This document shows positions 22,806 through 35,289 of a stretch of 64,000 nucleotides of DNA, one piece after another. Source of the stretch: Datisca glomerata (Eukaryota; Streptophyta; Magnoliopsida; Cucurbitales; Datiscaceae); NCBI GenBank assembly GCA_003255025.1, contig QANY01013654.1, positions 1 to 64,000 on the forward strand, given 5' to 3'. The translations under genes and the position numbers were made by a program. Under the pieces are notes generated by a model. The model searched no databases and was not told where the DNA came from. It saw only the letters and a list, made by a program, of their open reading frames with translations. Each line of letters starts with the position of its first letter. Position 1 is the first letter of the stretch.

Positions 22806-22989
22806 ATAAAATAACCAGCCACTTGGGCGAAGAGTTAGATTAAATAAAAATAATTATTCAAAGAAGCGATTAAGAAATATAGTAACAATATACCAGTAAC
22901 TTGGGTGGTGAAGAACAATAATTAAGCAGATATTAAATAAATATTAAATAGTAAAATACCTTTTATATATATATACATATCAATATTTT

Positions 22990-24610
22990 GGATTAAATCA
23001 AGGGCGGAGGGTAATGTAGGTTAGGGGGACATGCTCCATAAAGTTTTGGAAGACCTTGTGTTGTGTATATGTAATGGTATTATATTAAAATTGTATTAAC
23101 CAATTTGTTGGTTTTTCTATCTATTAGCTTCTAGTTGTTTTAAAAATAGAGATATATTTTTAATTGTTTTCCCTTTAATGTGTCACTTAAATTTGTCTAT
23201 TTAATTAGTTAAATGGTTCTTATTGCACTTGCGAGATTGTTTGACTTTTATATTTTTATTTTGGATATGACCGGGTCTTTGGAGCGTAGTTCTCTGACTT
23301 ATCTTAAGGGATATGTAGGCCATCAGCTAGGAATTTTTTGCAAGTGCACCACGGATAAATCAATGGATAAATTCTAAGGTCGATGACGACGATATAACAT
23401 GATTTCTGATTTGAATCCACAACTTGGGGAGCAAAATCTCTCAAACTCACAGTCACCATTTACGCTGTACCTCTTGGCTGATTGTTAGAGTTTTAATTAG
23501 AACATGGTGTAGTTTTTTCAAAATAAATTGTTAGTGTAGTAAACAAATATTTTGGTACTTAGATTCTTTTCTTAAAGAAGGGATTGATCTTGCAATAAAT
23601 AAAATTTCTTGAGTTTTGTGACAACTACTCCTTGACTTAACACTGAGCATTTTTTTTAAATATTTATAATTGTCATGCATATGAAGAATAACCTAGTGGA
23701 GCAATGATGAGGACGGTGTAGCGTTGGGGTTTTTGGAGCGAATGGATCGTCGCACGCACAGTACACCTTCCGAAGGTCATAACTTTTTACTCAGGTTGAC
23801 TCACGGAGCCCGTAAGATATCAAATTGAAGCTCATTTAGAGATCTACATGTTTAACATGATTTTCTCATTATGGCCCGGTTTCAGGCCCTAAAAAGGGTC
23901 AGAAGCTATTTTCATGAGTTTTGGACATTTTTACAATTTTACCTTTCTTTTATGTTTAGGGTTTATTTGGACAGTTTAAATACCTTTTGCTTAGGTTTTA
24001 TACAGCATCTTATGATATTTGTTTTACACATTTTCTCTCTATAATTAAAATTTTTGCTATTTCGTAATTTATCAAAATTGATGCCTAAATTCTGGTAATC
24101 CTAGAATTCAACAGTTTTAAGAAGATCAAATTGCTGATAATCGTACGTGATTCAACAGTGTTTGATATTGTTAGGTTTTCTTTGAGGCTTCCGCTACATC
24201 AAGCAAACTCAATCCATAAGTAATTAGCTCTTAACCTTCATTTGTTAGGCGTTATCTTCCATTGTAATCCTCTTATACTTCAATTATCACATTTGTTTGA
24301 AGTGATTCTTTAATTAGGATGCAATTATAGTTTCATGTAATCTTAATTTACAACATATAGAGGTAGTTAAATTATAGCAGAAATGAGAGCAATCCTAATT
24401 TATAATGCAATAAAAATTTTGATTGTAAAAGAAATTACTTTGGTACCTTTTTATAATAAAAATAATACATATGTATTCATATTATTATGAGAATATCATA
24501 ACATGATTATAAATTATATAATAAATTTTATTAATTTAATTAAAATTAACTTTATTAAAGTTTAATCTGCATTATTAAATTGATTATATACTAATCAAAC
24601 ATAGCTAAGA
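22990..24610. other. AT-rich stretch with unclassified repeat-like segment
   Basis: No gene is supported. 23700-23990 (around CCTTCCGAAGGTCATAACTT and TTGACTCACGGAGCCCGTAAG) is less AT-rich and reads like LTR or other dispersed-repeat sequence, but no second copy lies in the window and no borders were found. The rest is AT-rich with no structure I can support. Confidence 0.35.
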
Positions 24611-24614
24611 TTAA

Positions 24615-24886
24615 TGTTAAAATTGTAAAGTTTAGCGTTTCATAGAAAGAACAAGAAAGGGAAAGAGTAAGAGAAAAAGAAGAAAAAGAAGGGAGAAGTC
24701 CTCAACCGAATAGTATTCGTTATCTTGAGCTTAGCTCACTTAGCATTAAATCTAACTTAATTAAACTAAGCTGACTAACGACTCCAACTAATTTTTGTTA
24801 AAGAAAGAATACAATTGACAGCTCACTATACACGTGGGCAACTAAGATTACACCTATAAAACTGATCTAACACCTCCCCTTAAACT
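24615..24886 (-). repeat. Putative 3' LTR and polypurine tract of copia element 1
   Basis: On the minus strand TTAGTTTAAGGGGAGG (PPT, 24886-24873) is followed directly by TGTTAGATCAG at 24872, a typical copia LTR start. The other LTR end is set near 24615 (plus-strand TG) by convention only; no second LTR copy was found to confirm it. Confidence 0.55.
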
Positions 24887-24889
24887 AAT

Positions 24890-25740
24890 GGCAGACAAGG
24901 CTGGCTTAAGTTTGTCATGAAAATGAAGAAGTTTGATAGTAGAGAGGGGCTTGGTAATTGTATATGCCAATTGATTTTAAGAAGGTAAATAATGAACCTT
25001 TAAGTCCTTGCGTGCAACTCTTTCATGAATGAAGTGAGAGTCAATTTCAATATATTTTGTATGGTATGAAATACTGGATTTGAAGCAAGTGGCTAGCATA
25101 TATGTAATCACAATAAAGCAGTGGAGGGTCATATATGAAGACATGCATATCACAAAGTAACTTGCGTATCAAACATAGTTCAGCTTTGTTGTTTGCAAGT
25201 GCCATGTACTCGACTTATGTTGAGGAGCGAGTCACTATGGATTGCTTCTTTCATTTCAAGAAACAGGATTCTATCCAAGAAAAATAACATAGCCAGTTTT
25301 TGAGCGTTTGGACAAGGTGTCTCCAGCCTAGTCAGCATCACTATATGCATTGAGATTGAGAGAACCTGCTATAAAACTCAAGCAAAGTGTACAAGTAAAC
25401 TTTAAGTAGCGTATGATATGTTTGACATCAGAAAAATTGGCCTCAGAAGGAGTATGAATGAATTGAGACATAGTGTTTACAAAAAATGTGATCCACATAA
25501 AGAAAAAGATAGGCTAAAGAAGTACCATTAATTCTGATAGATTAAGAAGTATTCGCTTGAGATGTAACAAAACATTACTGACATAAATAGGATGTTAACC
25601 TATCAAACCATGCACAAAGGGCATGTTTGAGACCATAGACAGACTTATGAAGATGGCAAACATAATGAGGATGTTATGAATCAACAAAGCCTGGAAGCTA
25701 TATGGCTACCTAAGAAGATGTGAATCAGGTGATAATATTC
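24890..25740 (-). pseudogene. Copia RNase H and RT C-terminal part
   Basis: Readable through stops: LNAYSDAD followed by a stop where Trp is expected, then SKRSKTGYVIFLG (RNase H core), and further down HTKYIEIDSHFIHERV. The RT part 25480-25740 shares strong identity with 38165-38390. The catalytic D of S-D-A-D is still present, but the domain has many stops. Confidence 0.75.
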
Positions 25741-26985
25741 AAATTAAAAAAATTCCGCACTGAGCGTAAAATGAATGATCAAGAATGAACTCTAAAATTT
25801 CATGAGTTTAATGCTTAAAAAGATAAATAAATAAGTAATAGATAAAAGTGTTAAAGTAAATAATGCTTGCGAGAATGTAAATTCAAAAATGTAAAATAAG
25901 CAAATCAAATAAATGCCGAGAACTTAAAGTGTAGAACTTAAATTATAAAAATTAAGTGAAGAAAATTAAAGTGTGAAAAATCAAAGTGCAAAAAATAAAT
26001 AACAAGAAATAAAAAGAGAAGAAAGAGAAGGAGATTGGAACACGAAATTTTTACGTGGTTTAGAAAATCATTTCCCTACGTCCAAGCTCTAAGGCCCCCG
26101 CTTGGAGAATTTTAATCCCACGATCTTCTTAAGGTTGACGACCAAAACTTATGAACCCAATTGGCTTATGGGTGTCAACTAAACATCACAAGGCTATGTG
26201 TCAAGATTGAATGATCTTATACAACAACTCTCTAAAAGGTAGAATCTTCAATATAAGTTCACAAAAAAATTTTATGTTGCTTAATCAAGAAATTTCAAGT
26301 ATAAAGCTCAAAATATTAAGAGAGATTTAGGAGAATATTGTATGAGATTTAGGAGCAAATATCTTGACTATGAATCGTGTTTTGTGAATAAAAATGGAGG
26401 TGTATTGATAGAGGAGAGGGAAGTTAGGTTTGGGTAGGAAAAATTCAAATTTTTGAATTTAGAAATAAGAATGACACTCCATCTTTAACAAGGAGGACAA
26501 AAAGTCATCGACCAAAAAGACAAAGAATACTCGTACAAAAAATAATATGATATGGCAAAAAATCATATGGGTAAACTTCATCTCTTTATCCACTTGAAGT
26601 AAAAACTTATTTTGTTTGTGATTTGTCATCATCTCTATCTCATATATTTTATTTATTGTGCAAGAGAGATGATTTTTGGCATTAAACTTTTTATGGATGG
26701 AGAGTTTATTTAAAGATAAGAATCTCTAAAGAAAATGAGCTTTAATAAAGGTACGTCAAATGCGTAAGCTTCTAATAAAAATTATGTGAAAATAGATATC
26801 TTCATTATCTTCAATATGCATCCTTTGTGAGCTCCTAATGAAAATAAATATTTTCATGATCTTCAATCTATAGCTACAGCTTTGTGATAATTTTTCAATA
26901 GTCTCTGCAAACTTGATTAAATTTATTAGTAACTTTAATATTTTGTTATCATCAAAAGCTATCTCATAAAGATATAGGGTAAATA
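25741..26985. mobile_element. 1.24-kb insertion inside copia RT, unclassified
   Basis: RT sequence stops near 26990 (after V-Y-M-Q on the minus strand) and resumes near 25740, so the intervening DNA is an insertion. It has an AAATAAA-rich left part, a segment around TTTTTACGTGGTTTAGAAAA (26048-26067) and an imperfect duplication at 26772-26860. A 79-codon minus-strand ORF at its right end has no known domain. No TIRs were found. Confidence 0.45.
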
Positions 26986-27599
26986 GATGTTGCATGTATA
27001 CTTATTCATTTAGATGGTTATGCAAAATGGTTTTTTTTACATCAAATTATTTCAAAGGCCATTTATGATGTGCAACTAAAACAAGAAAAGAAATGTAACT
27101 ATAGTCTTCTTCACAATTGGGCTAGATTTATCCTCATAGTCTATACCATATTCTTGGTGAATGGATGAGGAATTTTTGGTGATAAGAAATGCTTTATATT
27201 TGCTTATACAAGATTTAGATCTGGTTTTCATGAGATGATTATTAACAGAAAAATTGAAGGATTTGAAGAAGATGAAATAGGTATGGAATTAGAAAAGGTA
27301 GTAAATGCATGATGTGGTAGAGTAGTGGTAGAAGTATTAGCTAACTCAGAAGAAATAAAAGAATATGGAACAATAGGAGCATTATTAAAGGAAGAAATAG
27401 CAACTTTTGTGTTGATTAATCAAAAAGCACACACTATGTAGATGTTGGTAGAAGCCTATGGCATTATATGGTTTGAGTAATAGATAGCATGCACAACCAA
27501 ATGTTTGAAGTCTAGAATAGTTATGAGAGTGTCCAAATAATTTCACAAAAGGCGAGACATTGCCTAAAGAAGAATAAGGTAAACAACTTATAAGAAAAA

Positions 27600-28000
27600 T
27601 AGCAGCTTGAGAGGCATGATGCCAAAACTAAAGCGGTGCAGAAACATGAAACATTAATGTGAGAGCAGTTTCTACAAGGTGTCTGTGTTTAGATTTTTGA
27701 TGTAGTATACCTTTAGATTGAAGAAAATTAGCAAAGGTGTTACTTTTAAACTCTCCTCCTCCATCAGATCTAAAAATCTTAACTTTTGATGATAATAAGT
27801 TCTCAACAAAAGGTTGAAATATTTGAAAAGTGGCAAACACATCAGATTTTGAACTAAAGGAAATAGCCAAGTGTATTTAGATATATCATTCACAAAAGAT
27901 ACATAATATTTATATCCAAAAAATGAGTGTACAAGAGATGGTCCCTAGACATCACTTCTAATGGTAAAGAAGAAACAATGTGTGATGTAGTAAACGAATG
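27600..28000 (-). pseudogene. Copia integrase core fragment
   Basis: IFRSDGGGEFKSNTFANFL contains the second catalytic aspartate of the D,D-35-E core, and RHLVETALTLMFH is the conserved helix after the third acidic residue. Between them, the stretch that should carry the catalytic glutamate is deleted (K-S joins directly to K-H-R-H-L). Frames 27628-27870 and 27672-27893 overlap because of a frameshift near 27880. Confidence 0.8.
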
Positions 28001-28636
28001 TTTTGACATTTTACTTTAAATATAACTCTTACACAAATAATAATCAGAAGAAACAATATAGGGAATAACATGTTTATTTAATATAGAAGTAATAATATTC
28101 TTGGATGAGTGGCCTAACCTATTATGCCACATAGAATTGACATTTCTACACTGATTAATGCAACAAAGAAGTTAGCAGAGGTAAATGGGTTTGAAAGACA
28201 ACTAGAAAAAGGATAAAGACCATTTTCACTCGGTCCTTAAAAAAGAATTTGGCCAGAGGCTTTGTCCTAAATGAAAAAAGAAGTCACCCTCAAATTGACA
28301 ATTTTTAGTAACACAACACTGATGAACTGAAAGAAGATTTCAAGCAATATTAGATACCCTAAAGATTGGATCTAAAGAAAAATTGTGAGAAGTATTAGTT
28401 GCCATCCATAACCTGAATGAGTAATAAATAAAGCTTTGCCATTTCCAATAGCAAACTCCATTATAACTAGTTAAAATTGTCAAGTTAGACATATCATAAG
28501 TAATGCGGGCATTACACCTTGTATCAGAATACCATATAGGAGAATGTGCTGAAGAATACCTTTGTCCAATGTCGAAAATCCTCTTTCAGTGTCCTGAATG
28601 AGTTTCTACCAGCATTGTCGTTTTTGCCACTAAACT

Positions 28637-30875
28637 TGTAATACCCCAAGCATTATAAAGGTATATTTGTAATTTTAACCCCCCATTCACACCATATAAG
28701 CATCACACTAAACTATCTCCACCACTCCCTCATTTTATCTTTCACGAACCCCCTGTAACTATTTCTCTCTAAAACAGCAACAACTTCTTCCTCTTCTTAA
28801 TATTCGTTTTCTCGATGCACTCTTTATTCTTCGACTTATCCTCTACACTCTTGAATCTCAGTTGTGGTAAGCTTCTTAATTCGTTCCTTCTTCTTTTTCT
28901 CTTTATATCTTACCTAATTACTTACCTCTAGTTTCAATCCCATGATAAACCCAAATTGGTGAAAAGACCCATTATCCCTCTTTTTGTCTTCATTCTCTAT
29001 CCCTCTGTAAGGCTCCTCCATTGCCGCCACCTTGCACCTCTAGTATGCTTCTCCTTTCTTGTTTTTCTTCTATGCTTCTCCTCTTCATTTGCCTTTTCTT
29101 TGCGCTGTTTTCTTTTTGTCTCTCTCTCTCCATCTCCCGCTCCATGTTCCTCTCAATATCTCTTTTTCTCATTCGTCTTCCTCTCTGTTTCTCCTCTCTT
29201 CGTTCTCCCTCTTTCTCAGATCCTCTCTCTCTATTTCGTTCTCTCTTTCTCTCCCTTAATTTCTCTCTCTTCCCCACCATCGGCGGTGGAAATCACTGAC
29301 GATTTCACCTCTTTCCCCTTCCCTTCTTTCTCTTTCTTTTCCCTATTTTAGACTATGACTGGGTCTTTGTGGCCCATTTGGTGGTTGACCTGACCCGAAC
29401 CAGTTCAGTTATACCAGACCAAGTTGGTCCAACCAAACTAGATCAAACTGGCTCGATCAAACCTGACCAAGCTGGTTCAACCCGACCAAACCAAACCAGT
29501 CCAAAATAGTAAGATCAAACCGGTTCAGACCACCTGAACATAGTTGAACCGGTTTGAACCACTTGATCAATTTACACTCAGTTTGATTTGCCTATTCCAA
29601 CATCACTCACCCTCTAGTTAATTAAATAATTGTATATATTATATGAATATGTTGTGATCTAGGATCTTTGGATTTCAGTTCATTAGTTGCTAAATTTAAT
29701 TCATAGCGAATTCAAATAAGTGGATTTACATAGTAGTTCAATTCATATGTTATAAGTGTAGGATATATAATTGTTTTTATTATTTCTTTATGTTGTTCAA
29801 TCTTATGATCAAGTGTTTTATTTATTTTTTCATATCATGATGAAATTATTTACCATGTTATGTATGATTATATTTTGAGTTATAGATGTAATAGTTATAT
29901 CATTTATGTTCATGAACAAGTTATATGTTTACTTATGTATGTGTAATAATGTGAATTATGAATCTAACTCAAGTAAAGTGATAAATAAACAAGAGGTAGA
30001 CTTAGTCATGTCCCTTGGTTATCAAGTAACCAGATTGTTCACGACATGTTATCAACTATACGGTTGGGTGTCACCATGTTCATGTTAACATCCTTAAGGT
30101 TCAGATAACTTTAAGTGACACAAAGTTTTAGGACACCCAATCCGTTATGTTCACGTTCACGTTACAAGTTTCATGTTACAAGTTCATGTTCAAGTGTCAA
30201 TCAATTCTGGTTAGGTTATTATCGAGGGATATGCCTAGTTGAATTATGATCAATCAAGTACAAGTATCAGCAAGAATAAGTAAAAGTTCAAGTTATATGT
30301 TAACTATGAAATCAGTTATGTTAATTACAAGTACTTTATGTTATTTAATAATCAAGTAAATGTGTTAAATTAAAGTTGCATGAGTTATATATTTACATTT
30401 ATGTCATATGAAGCTTATTGGTATGTGGGTTTATTTACTGAGAATTTTTAATACTCACCCCCCATAGATGAATATATTACAAGTGATGGTAAGCAACAAG
30501 AGTGAGGGACTGCCATAGTCAACGAAAATATAAGATTTTCACTAACTATGATTATATGACATCAAAAACAGATTTCGGTTTAATTACATTTGATTCAGGA
30601 ATTTATGAATTTTCATGTTTTAGTCTTCGATAATATGTTTGACTTTCATGTTTTATGAATTTTTATAATCGACTTTATTACAGATTAATGAATCATTTAT
30701 TTCATTTTATTGAGTAAATATTCTTTTAAAATATTTTTATGCTTCATTCATTTAATGTTAAAATTAGGGTTTTCAATTTGGGAAGTTACTCCAATTAGGG
30801 TTTCAATTGAGTTGGGAATTTCTTAATAAGTAAAATCACATGCATGTTTAACCCTCAAGAATCATGGCGTTATTA
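28637..30875 (+). repeat. 5' LTR of the gypsy element
   Basis: Begins TGTAATACCCCAAGC and ends near GGCGTTATT; the 3' LTR ends CGTTACA, so the last bases are altered here. It carries a CT-rich tract (about 29090-29270), degenerate repeats of a CCAAACTGGTTCAACC-like unit (about 29390-29560) and repeated TTCATGTTACAAG units (30140-30195). Confidence 0.9.
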
Positions 30876-30877
30876 TT

Positions 30878-30889
30878 TGGTATCAGAGC
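30878..30889 (+). other. Primer-binding site for initiator tRNA-Met
   Basis: TGGTATCAGAGC, complementary to the 3' end of plant initiator tRNA-Met, lies 2-3 bp after the 5' LTR, the standard position for starting minus-strand DNA synthesis. Confidence 0.93.
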
Positions 30890-31180
30890 TAAGGTTTCAG
30901 ATTCTGTAGACTTTTCTTAGTGAAAAATATGGCATGACGCTCACTCGGCTTCTCCATCACCTACCAAGTCAGGTACACACATGTGTTATATATGTTTAAT
31001 TATTGATTCACTATGATGTTCTTTAGTTTATTATGGAATGTTTTTTATGTTTATGTTATATTTGCGTGATAAGATTAGACTTTTGGTAAGTCTTGACTTT
31101 TGTGGGTAGTTGAGTACTGGTCCCCCTACGAGAAACAACCATCACGCACTGATCGATCCTGCTGCGAACCCTCCGACAAC

Positions 31181-32030
31181 CATGGTATAAATGTTTCAAG
31201 AATTTTTAGAGTTATTAAGGCAGACATCGATGGCATTCCCAGCTCAACAAAAACAATCGCAACAAACAACAGCGGTTGACATGCAACTGTTCCACACATT
31301 TAGGAGGTTGAACCCGCCTAAATTTGACGGTCACTCATCCGACCCATTATTAGTTGATGAATGGATTGTGAGATTGGAGCACATCTTCCAGTTTATGCTG
31401 TTTTCAGAGATTTAAAATGTTGTTTGTGCAAGTTTAATGCTAACACGAGAAGCTCAAAAATAGTGGGAGCTCACACAAAGAGCTCTTGATGTTATACATA
31501 ATTTGATGACTTAGGATCAATATAAGGAGTTGTTCTTCGAGAAGTTTTTTTCGATCACTGTCAGGACAAGTAAGGAGGCTGAATTTCTTAGGCTGGTGCA
31601 AGGTAATATGACTATTACTGATTATGAAAGGAAGTTCGAGGAATTATCTATTTCGCCACACATTACATTGATAGCAAGATCAATGAGGCTCAGACCTTTG
31701 AAAAGGGACTTCATCTAGAGATAAATGGTAATGTCTCGCTCCATAAGTACATCACCTACGCAGCGGTGGTTGAAGCAGCCTTGTTGATCGAACAGACCTC
31801 GTACCACCATGGAAAGAGAAAACCTCAGAATTCTCACATGGGTCCCCACAACGCAAAAAGGCAGGCAATAAAATCAAACCCCTTGTGCGCTACATGTAAC
31901 AAGCACCATGGTGGCCAATGTTTTCAGGCGAAAAATGCTTGCTTTAAGTGTGTAAAGACTGGGCATTACCTCAAGCAGCGCCATTTACTTGCTCAAGGAC
32001 AGAATAATAATGTCATTGGAGATCGAGCAA
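31181..32030 (+). pseudogene. Gypsy gag with degenerate zinc knuckle
   Basis: The capsid region shows RRLNPPKFDGHSSDPLLVDE and WIVRLEHIF, then a stop at 31413, AEFLRLVQGNMTITDYERKF and further stops. The nucleocapsid has the chromovirus signature LCATCNKHHGGQCF and then CFKCVKTGHYLKQR at 31940-31981, where the last knuckle Cys is replaced by Arg. The first ATG (31181) is followed within two codons by TAA, so no intact gag can be made. Confidence 0.85.
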
Positions 32031-32082
32031 AAGGGAAGGTTTTCGCACTAACGCGCAGGAAGCTGAGCAGTCAGATACAATT

Positions 32083-32280
32083 GTGGCAGGTACATTATTT
32101 ATACTAGGATATTCATATTTTACATTGATTGATTCTGAATCCACGCACTCTTTTTTATTTGCTTCATTTATGACTCATGCATCATTACCTGTTGTGCCAT
32201 TGGGTTTTGAGTTATGTGTTTCTATCTCTTCTGGAGCTTTTCTCCTAGCTAATAAGGCGATAAGTGTTGTTCAGTGATGA
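32083..32280 (+). pseudogene. Gypsy aspartic protease, active site altered
   Basis: FTLIDSESTHSFLFASF is the retropepsin active-site block; the usual D-S-G reads D-S-E. The following VVLGMHDFDVILGMNWLAAN (after a stop/frame change at 32275) is the conserved protease C-terminal motif ending in D-V-I-L-G-M. Confidence 0.85.
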
Positions 32281-32529
32281 TAACAGATCATGTTAAGTAT
32301 GCTAGGCTTGTAGTCCTAGGAATGCATGATTTTGACGTAATCCTAGGGATGAACTGGTTGGCTGCTAACTATGCCAACATTGACTGCTACCAAAAGGAAG
32401 TTCGATTCCTACCTCTAAGTAAACCTAGCTTCAAGTTTAGGGGATCCCAACAATGGCCTATACCGATGGTTATATATGTTTTGCAGGCACAACGCCTACT
32501 TGATCGTGGTAACTGAGGTTACTTAGCTT

Positions 32530-33480
32530 ATGTGGTTGATACAACTAAGATAAATGTGGATATTCGATCAGCTCCAGTCGTTTGTGAATTTTTAAATGTC
32601 TTTCTTGATGATTTGCTAGGACTTCCTCCTCCTCGGGAGATAATTTTCGTATTGAGTTTGTACTATGCACGGCCCCTATATCCAAAGCTATGTATCGTAT
32701 GGCTCTTGCAGAGTTGAAAGAACTTAGGGACCAACTTCAAGAATTACTAGATAAGGGTTTCATTAAACCCTGTGTTTCACCGTAGGGTGTTCCAATATTA
32801 TTTGTTAAAAAGAAAGATGGATTGATAAGGCTATGCATTGACTATCGGGAGTTGAATAGTCACTATCAAGAATAAGTATTCGTTATCGCACATTGAAGAT
32901 ATTTTTTGATCAACTTCAAGAAGCATCAGTATTCTCTAAGATTGATTAGAAATCAGGTTACCATCAGCTCAGGATTCGAGATGAAGATATTCCTAAGACA
33001 ACATTCTATCTCTTTACAGCCATTACGAGTTTGCAGTGATGTTGTTTGGATTAACTAATGGTCCAACAGCCTTCATGGATCTGATGAACAGGGTGTTGAA
33101 AGAGTACTTTGATTCTTTTATGAGTGTCTTCATTGGTGATATTCTAGTATACTCTAGATCGGAGGCTGAGCATAAAGATCACGTTAGGATTGTTGTTCAA
33201 GCGTTAAAGACACACCATTTATATGCCAAGTTCCAGAAGTGTGAGTTTTAGCTTCAACAAGTATCATTCCTTGGTCATGTGGTATCTCAAGATGGAATCT
33301 CCATTAACCAGTCTAAGATTGAAACGGTGATTAGTTAGCCTCAACCGACAAATGTTGGGGAATTTCATAGTTTTCTAGGTCTAGCAAGATATTACAAGAG
33401 ATTCATTGAGGGTTTCGCAAAGATCGTTATTCCACTGACTCAGTTGACCAGGAAGAATGCCACATTTACTTGGACAGCTG
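32530..33480 (+). pseudogene. Gypsy reverse transcriptase, YxDD lost
   Basis: Readable with several stops: [39 protein letters not shown], a frameshift near 32870, [19 protein letters not shown] and the palm motif at 33129-33140, which reads F-I-G-D instead of Y-x-D-D. Then come the connection residues FLGHVVSQDGI and SFLGLARYYKRFIEGF. Stops at 32785, 33249, 33337 and 33498 lie where Trp or Gln is expected. Confidence 0.88.
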
Positions 33481-33499
33481 AGTATGAGAAATGTTTTTA

Positions 33500-33960
33500 G
33501 AGCCTTAAACAAAAATTAGTGTCAGCACTCGTGTTGAACATTCCAGATGGTGAGAGCGATTTTATGATTTACAGTGATCCTTCCAAGAGAGGTTTGAGTT
33601 GTGTTTTGATGCAAGAGGGAAAGTTCATAACATATGATTTTCCTCAGCTCAAGCCTTATGAACAGAACTACTCTACACATGATTTGGAGTTGGCTGCAGT
33701 TGTATTTGCCTTCAAGATTTGGAGACATTACTTGTATGGTTATAAGTGTCAGATTTACACAGATCATAAGAGTCTAAGTACTTTTTCACTCAGAAAGAGC
33801 TTAACATGAGATAATGCCGTTGGTTGGAACTGGTGAAGGATTATGAATGCAAGATCATTTATCACCCAGGACAGGCAAATGTTGTGGTTGATGCCTTAAG
33901 TAAAAAATCAGCACATTCAGCAGCTCTTATTACATCTCAAGAGCATATCCTGGAGGATTT
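33500..33960 (+). pseudogene. Gypsy RNase H
   Basis: The open part 33519-33809 has [20 protein letters not shown] (first catalytic Asp), [20 protein letters not shown] (catalytic Glu) and QIYTDHKSL (third Asp). All three acidic residues survive. A TAA at 33810 follows M-R where Gln is expected, and the end (DYECKIIYHPGQANVV) is in a shifted frame. Confidence 0.88.
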
Positions 33961-34099
33961 TGAACGTGCCAAAATTTAATTGCTGAAAGACACTACAGCG
34001 CAGTTAGCACAACTAATAGGTCAACCATCATTGCAGCAGCGTAATATCTACGCACAGAACTCAGACTCTGAGTTGCTTTTGATTCGTAGTGAATTGGGT

Positions 34100-35090
34100 T
34101 CAAACAAAAGATAAGAGTTTGATGTTAGTAATGATTCAGCTCTTCGCTTTCATGAGAGGCTTTGTGTTTCGAAGGATGTAGTCATTAGGCAGGAATTACT
34201 CACGGAGGCCCATAGTTCACCATACATTGTGCACCCTCGCAGTACTAAGATGTATCACGATTTAAAATTACATTATTGGTGGAATGGTATGAAACATGAT
34301 ACCGCGGATTTTGTTAGAAAGTGTTTGGTATGTTAGCAAATCAAGGCCCAGAAACAGCAACCATATGAGGTCTTGCAACCTTTAAGTATTCATGAATGGA
34401 AGTTGTAGCATGTGACTATGGATTTCGTTTCAGGGCTACCGAGGATGATAAAATGATATAACTCTACTTGGGTTGTAGTGGATCGTCTTACCAAGTCTGC
34501 ACACTTTTTGCCTGGCAAGACTACATTTTCAGTTAAGGATTGGGCCCGATTGTATATCCGAGAGATTGTTCAACTTCATGGAGTTATGGTGTCTATAGTA
34601 TCGGATCAGGATCCGCAGTTCATGTCAAATTTTGGCGGAGTCTACCGAAAGCTTTGGGTATTTAGTTGAATTTTAGTACAGCTTTCCATCCACAATCTGA
34701 TGGGAAATATGAGTGAACGATTCAGACGTTGGAGGATATGCTTCAAGCTTGTGTCTTGGATTTCTCTATAGTTGGGACGTGCAGTTGGCACTCATAGAGT
34801 TTGCTTACAATAAAAGTTACTAGGCGACGATTGGTATGGCTCCGTTTGAGGCACTTAATGGGGAAAAATGTCGGTCGCCAGTTCACTATGATGAAATTTA
34901 CGAAGGAAAGCTTTTGGGCCCTGACTTGGTTCAGTCTATGAATGAAGCTATTCGGAAAATCGGAGATAGAATGAAGACCGCTCAAAGCAGACAATAGAGT
35001 TATGCAGATGTTAGGAGAAAGGACCTCAAATTTGAAGTGGATGATCACGTTTTCTCGAGGTTGCGCCAATGAATGGTGTTAGGTGTTTTG
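34100..35090 (+). pseudogene. Gypsy integrase
   Basis: The zinc-binding domain is visible as TEAHSSPYIVHPRSTKMYHDL and then KCLVC, with a stop right after. The core starts near HVTMDFVSGLP (first Asp) and continues in the open stretch 34478-34669: DRLTKSAHFLP, YIREIVQLHG, then IVSDQDPQF (second Asp). It then breaks at TTTAGTTGA, where a Gln/Trp-rich run is expected. Later parts are spread over other frames. Confidence 0.85.
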
Positions 35091-35289
35091 GTCGCAGGGG
35101 GAAGCTGAGTCGGGGAAGCTGAGTCCCAGGTTTATTGGTCCCTTAGAGATTTTGGATTGTATCGGTCATTTGGCTTATCGGCTCGCTTTACCACTAGCTC
35201 TTTTAGGAGTTCATAATGTGTTTCACATCTCAATGCATCGCAAGTACGTGTTTGTTCTAGCACATGTCATTGATTTTGAACCTCTATAA

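Larger units (their letters stand above)
17641..22830 (-). mobile_element. Endogenous caulimovirid copy B, most complete copy
   Basis: On the minus strand, in order: a small upstream ORF (22805-22550), movement protein (22566-21924), linker, coat protein (20960-20359), zinc knuckle, protease (about 19250-19440), reverse transcriptase (18800-18000) and truncated RNase H (17941-17641). The order and domain set define Caulimoviridae; there is no integrase. All genes contain stops or frameshifts. The 3' end is cut inside RNase H at an inverted junction with the promoter-bearing fragment. Confidence 0.85.
24615..28631 (-). mobile_element. Ty1-copia retrotransposon (element 1), 3' LTR to gag, degenerate
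   Basis: Minus-strand order from high to low coordinates: gag end and pre-integrase (28631-27900), integrase (27900-27600), RT start (27300-26990), a 1.24-kb insertion (25741-26985), RT middle (25740-25480), RNase H (25470-24890), PPT (24886-24873), LTR (24872 to about 24615). The order INT before RT defines Ty1-copia. A Ty3-gypsy element is inserted at 28637, and gag-like sequence resumes at 37726. Stops are frequent throughout. Confidence 0.85.

Noticed and set aside
17641..22830. Copy B as a replication-competent endogenous virus
   Set aside because: Every gene has stops or frameshifts, RNase H is truncated and no complete leader or terminal duplication is present.
26000..26600. CRISPR-like or other prokaryotic defence features in the window
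   Set aside because: No regularly spaced direct repeats or prokaryotic genes; all evidence is plant nuclear.
28956..29351. Phe/Ser-rich ORFs in the gypsy 5' LTR (and 35613-36165 in the 3' LTR)
   Set aside because: They fall in the pyrimidine-rich LTR tract and are present in both LTRs; not genes.
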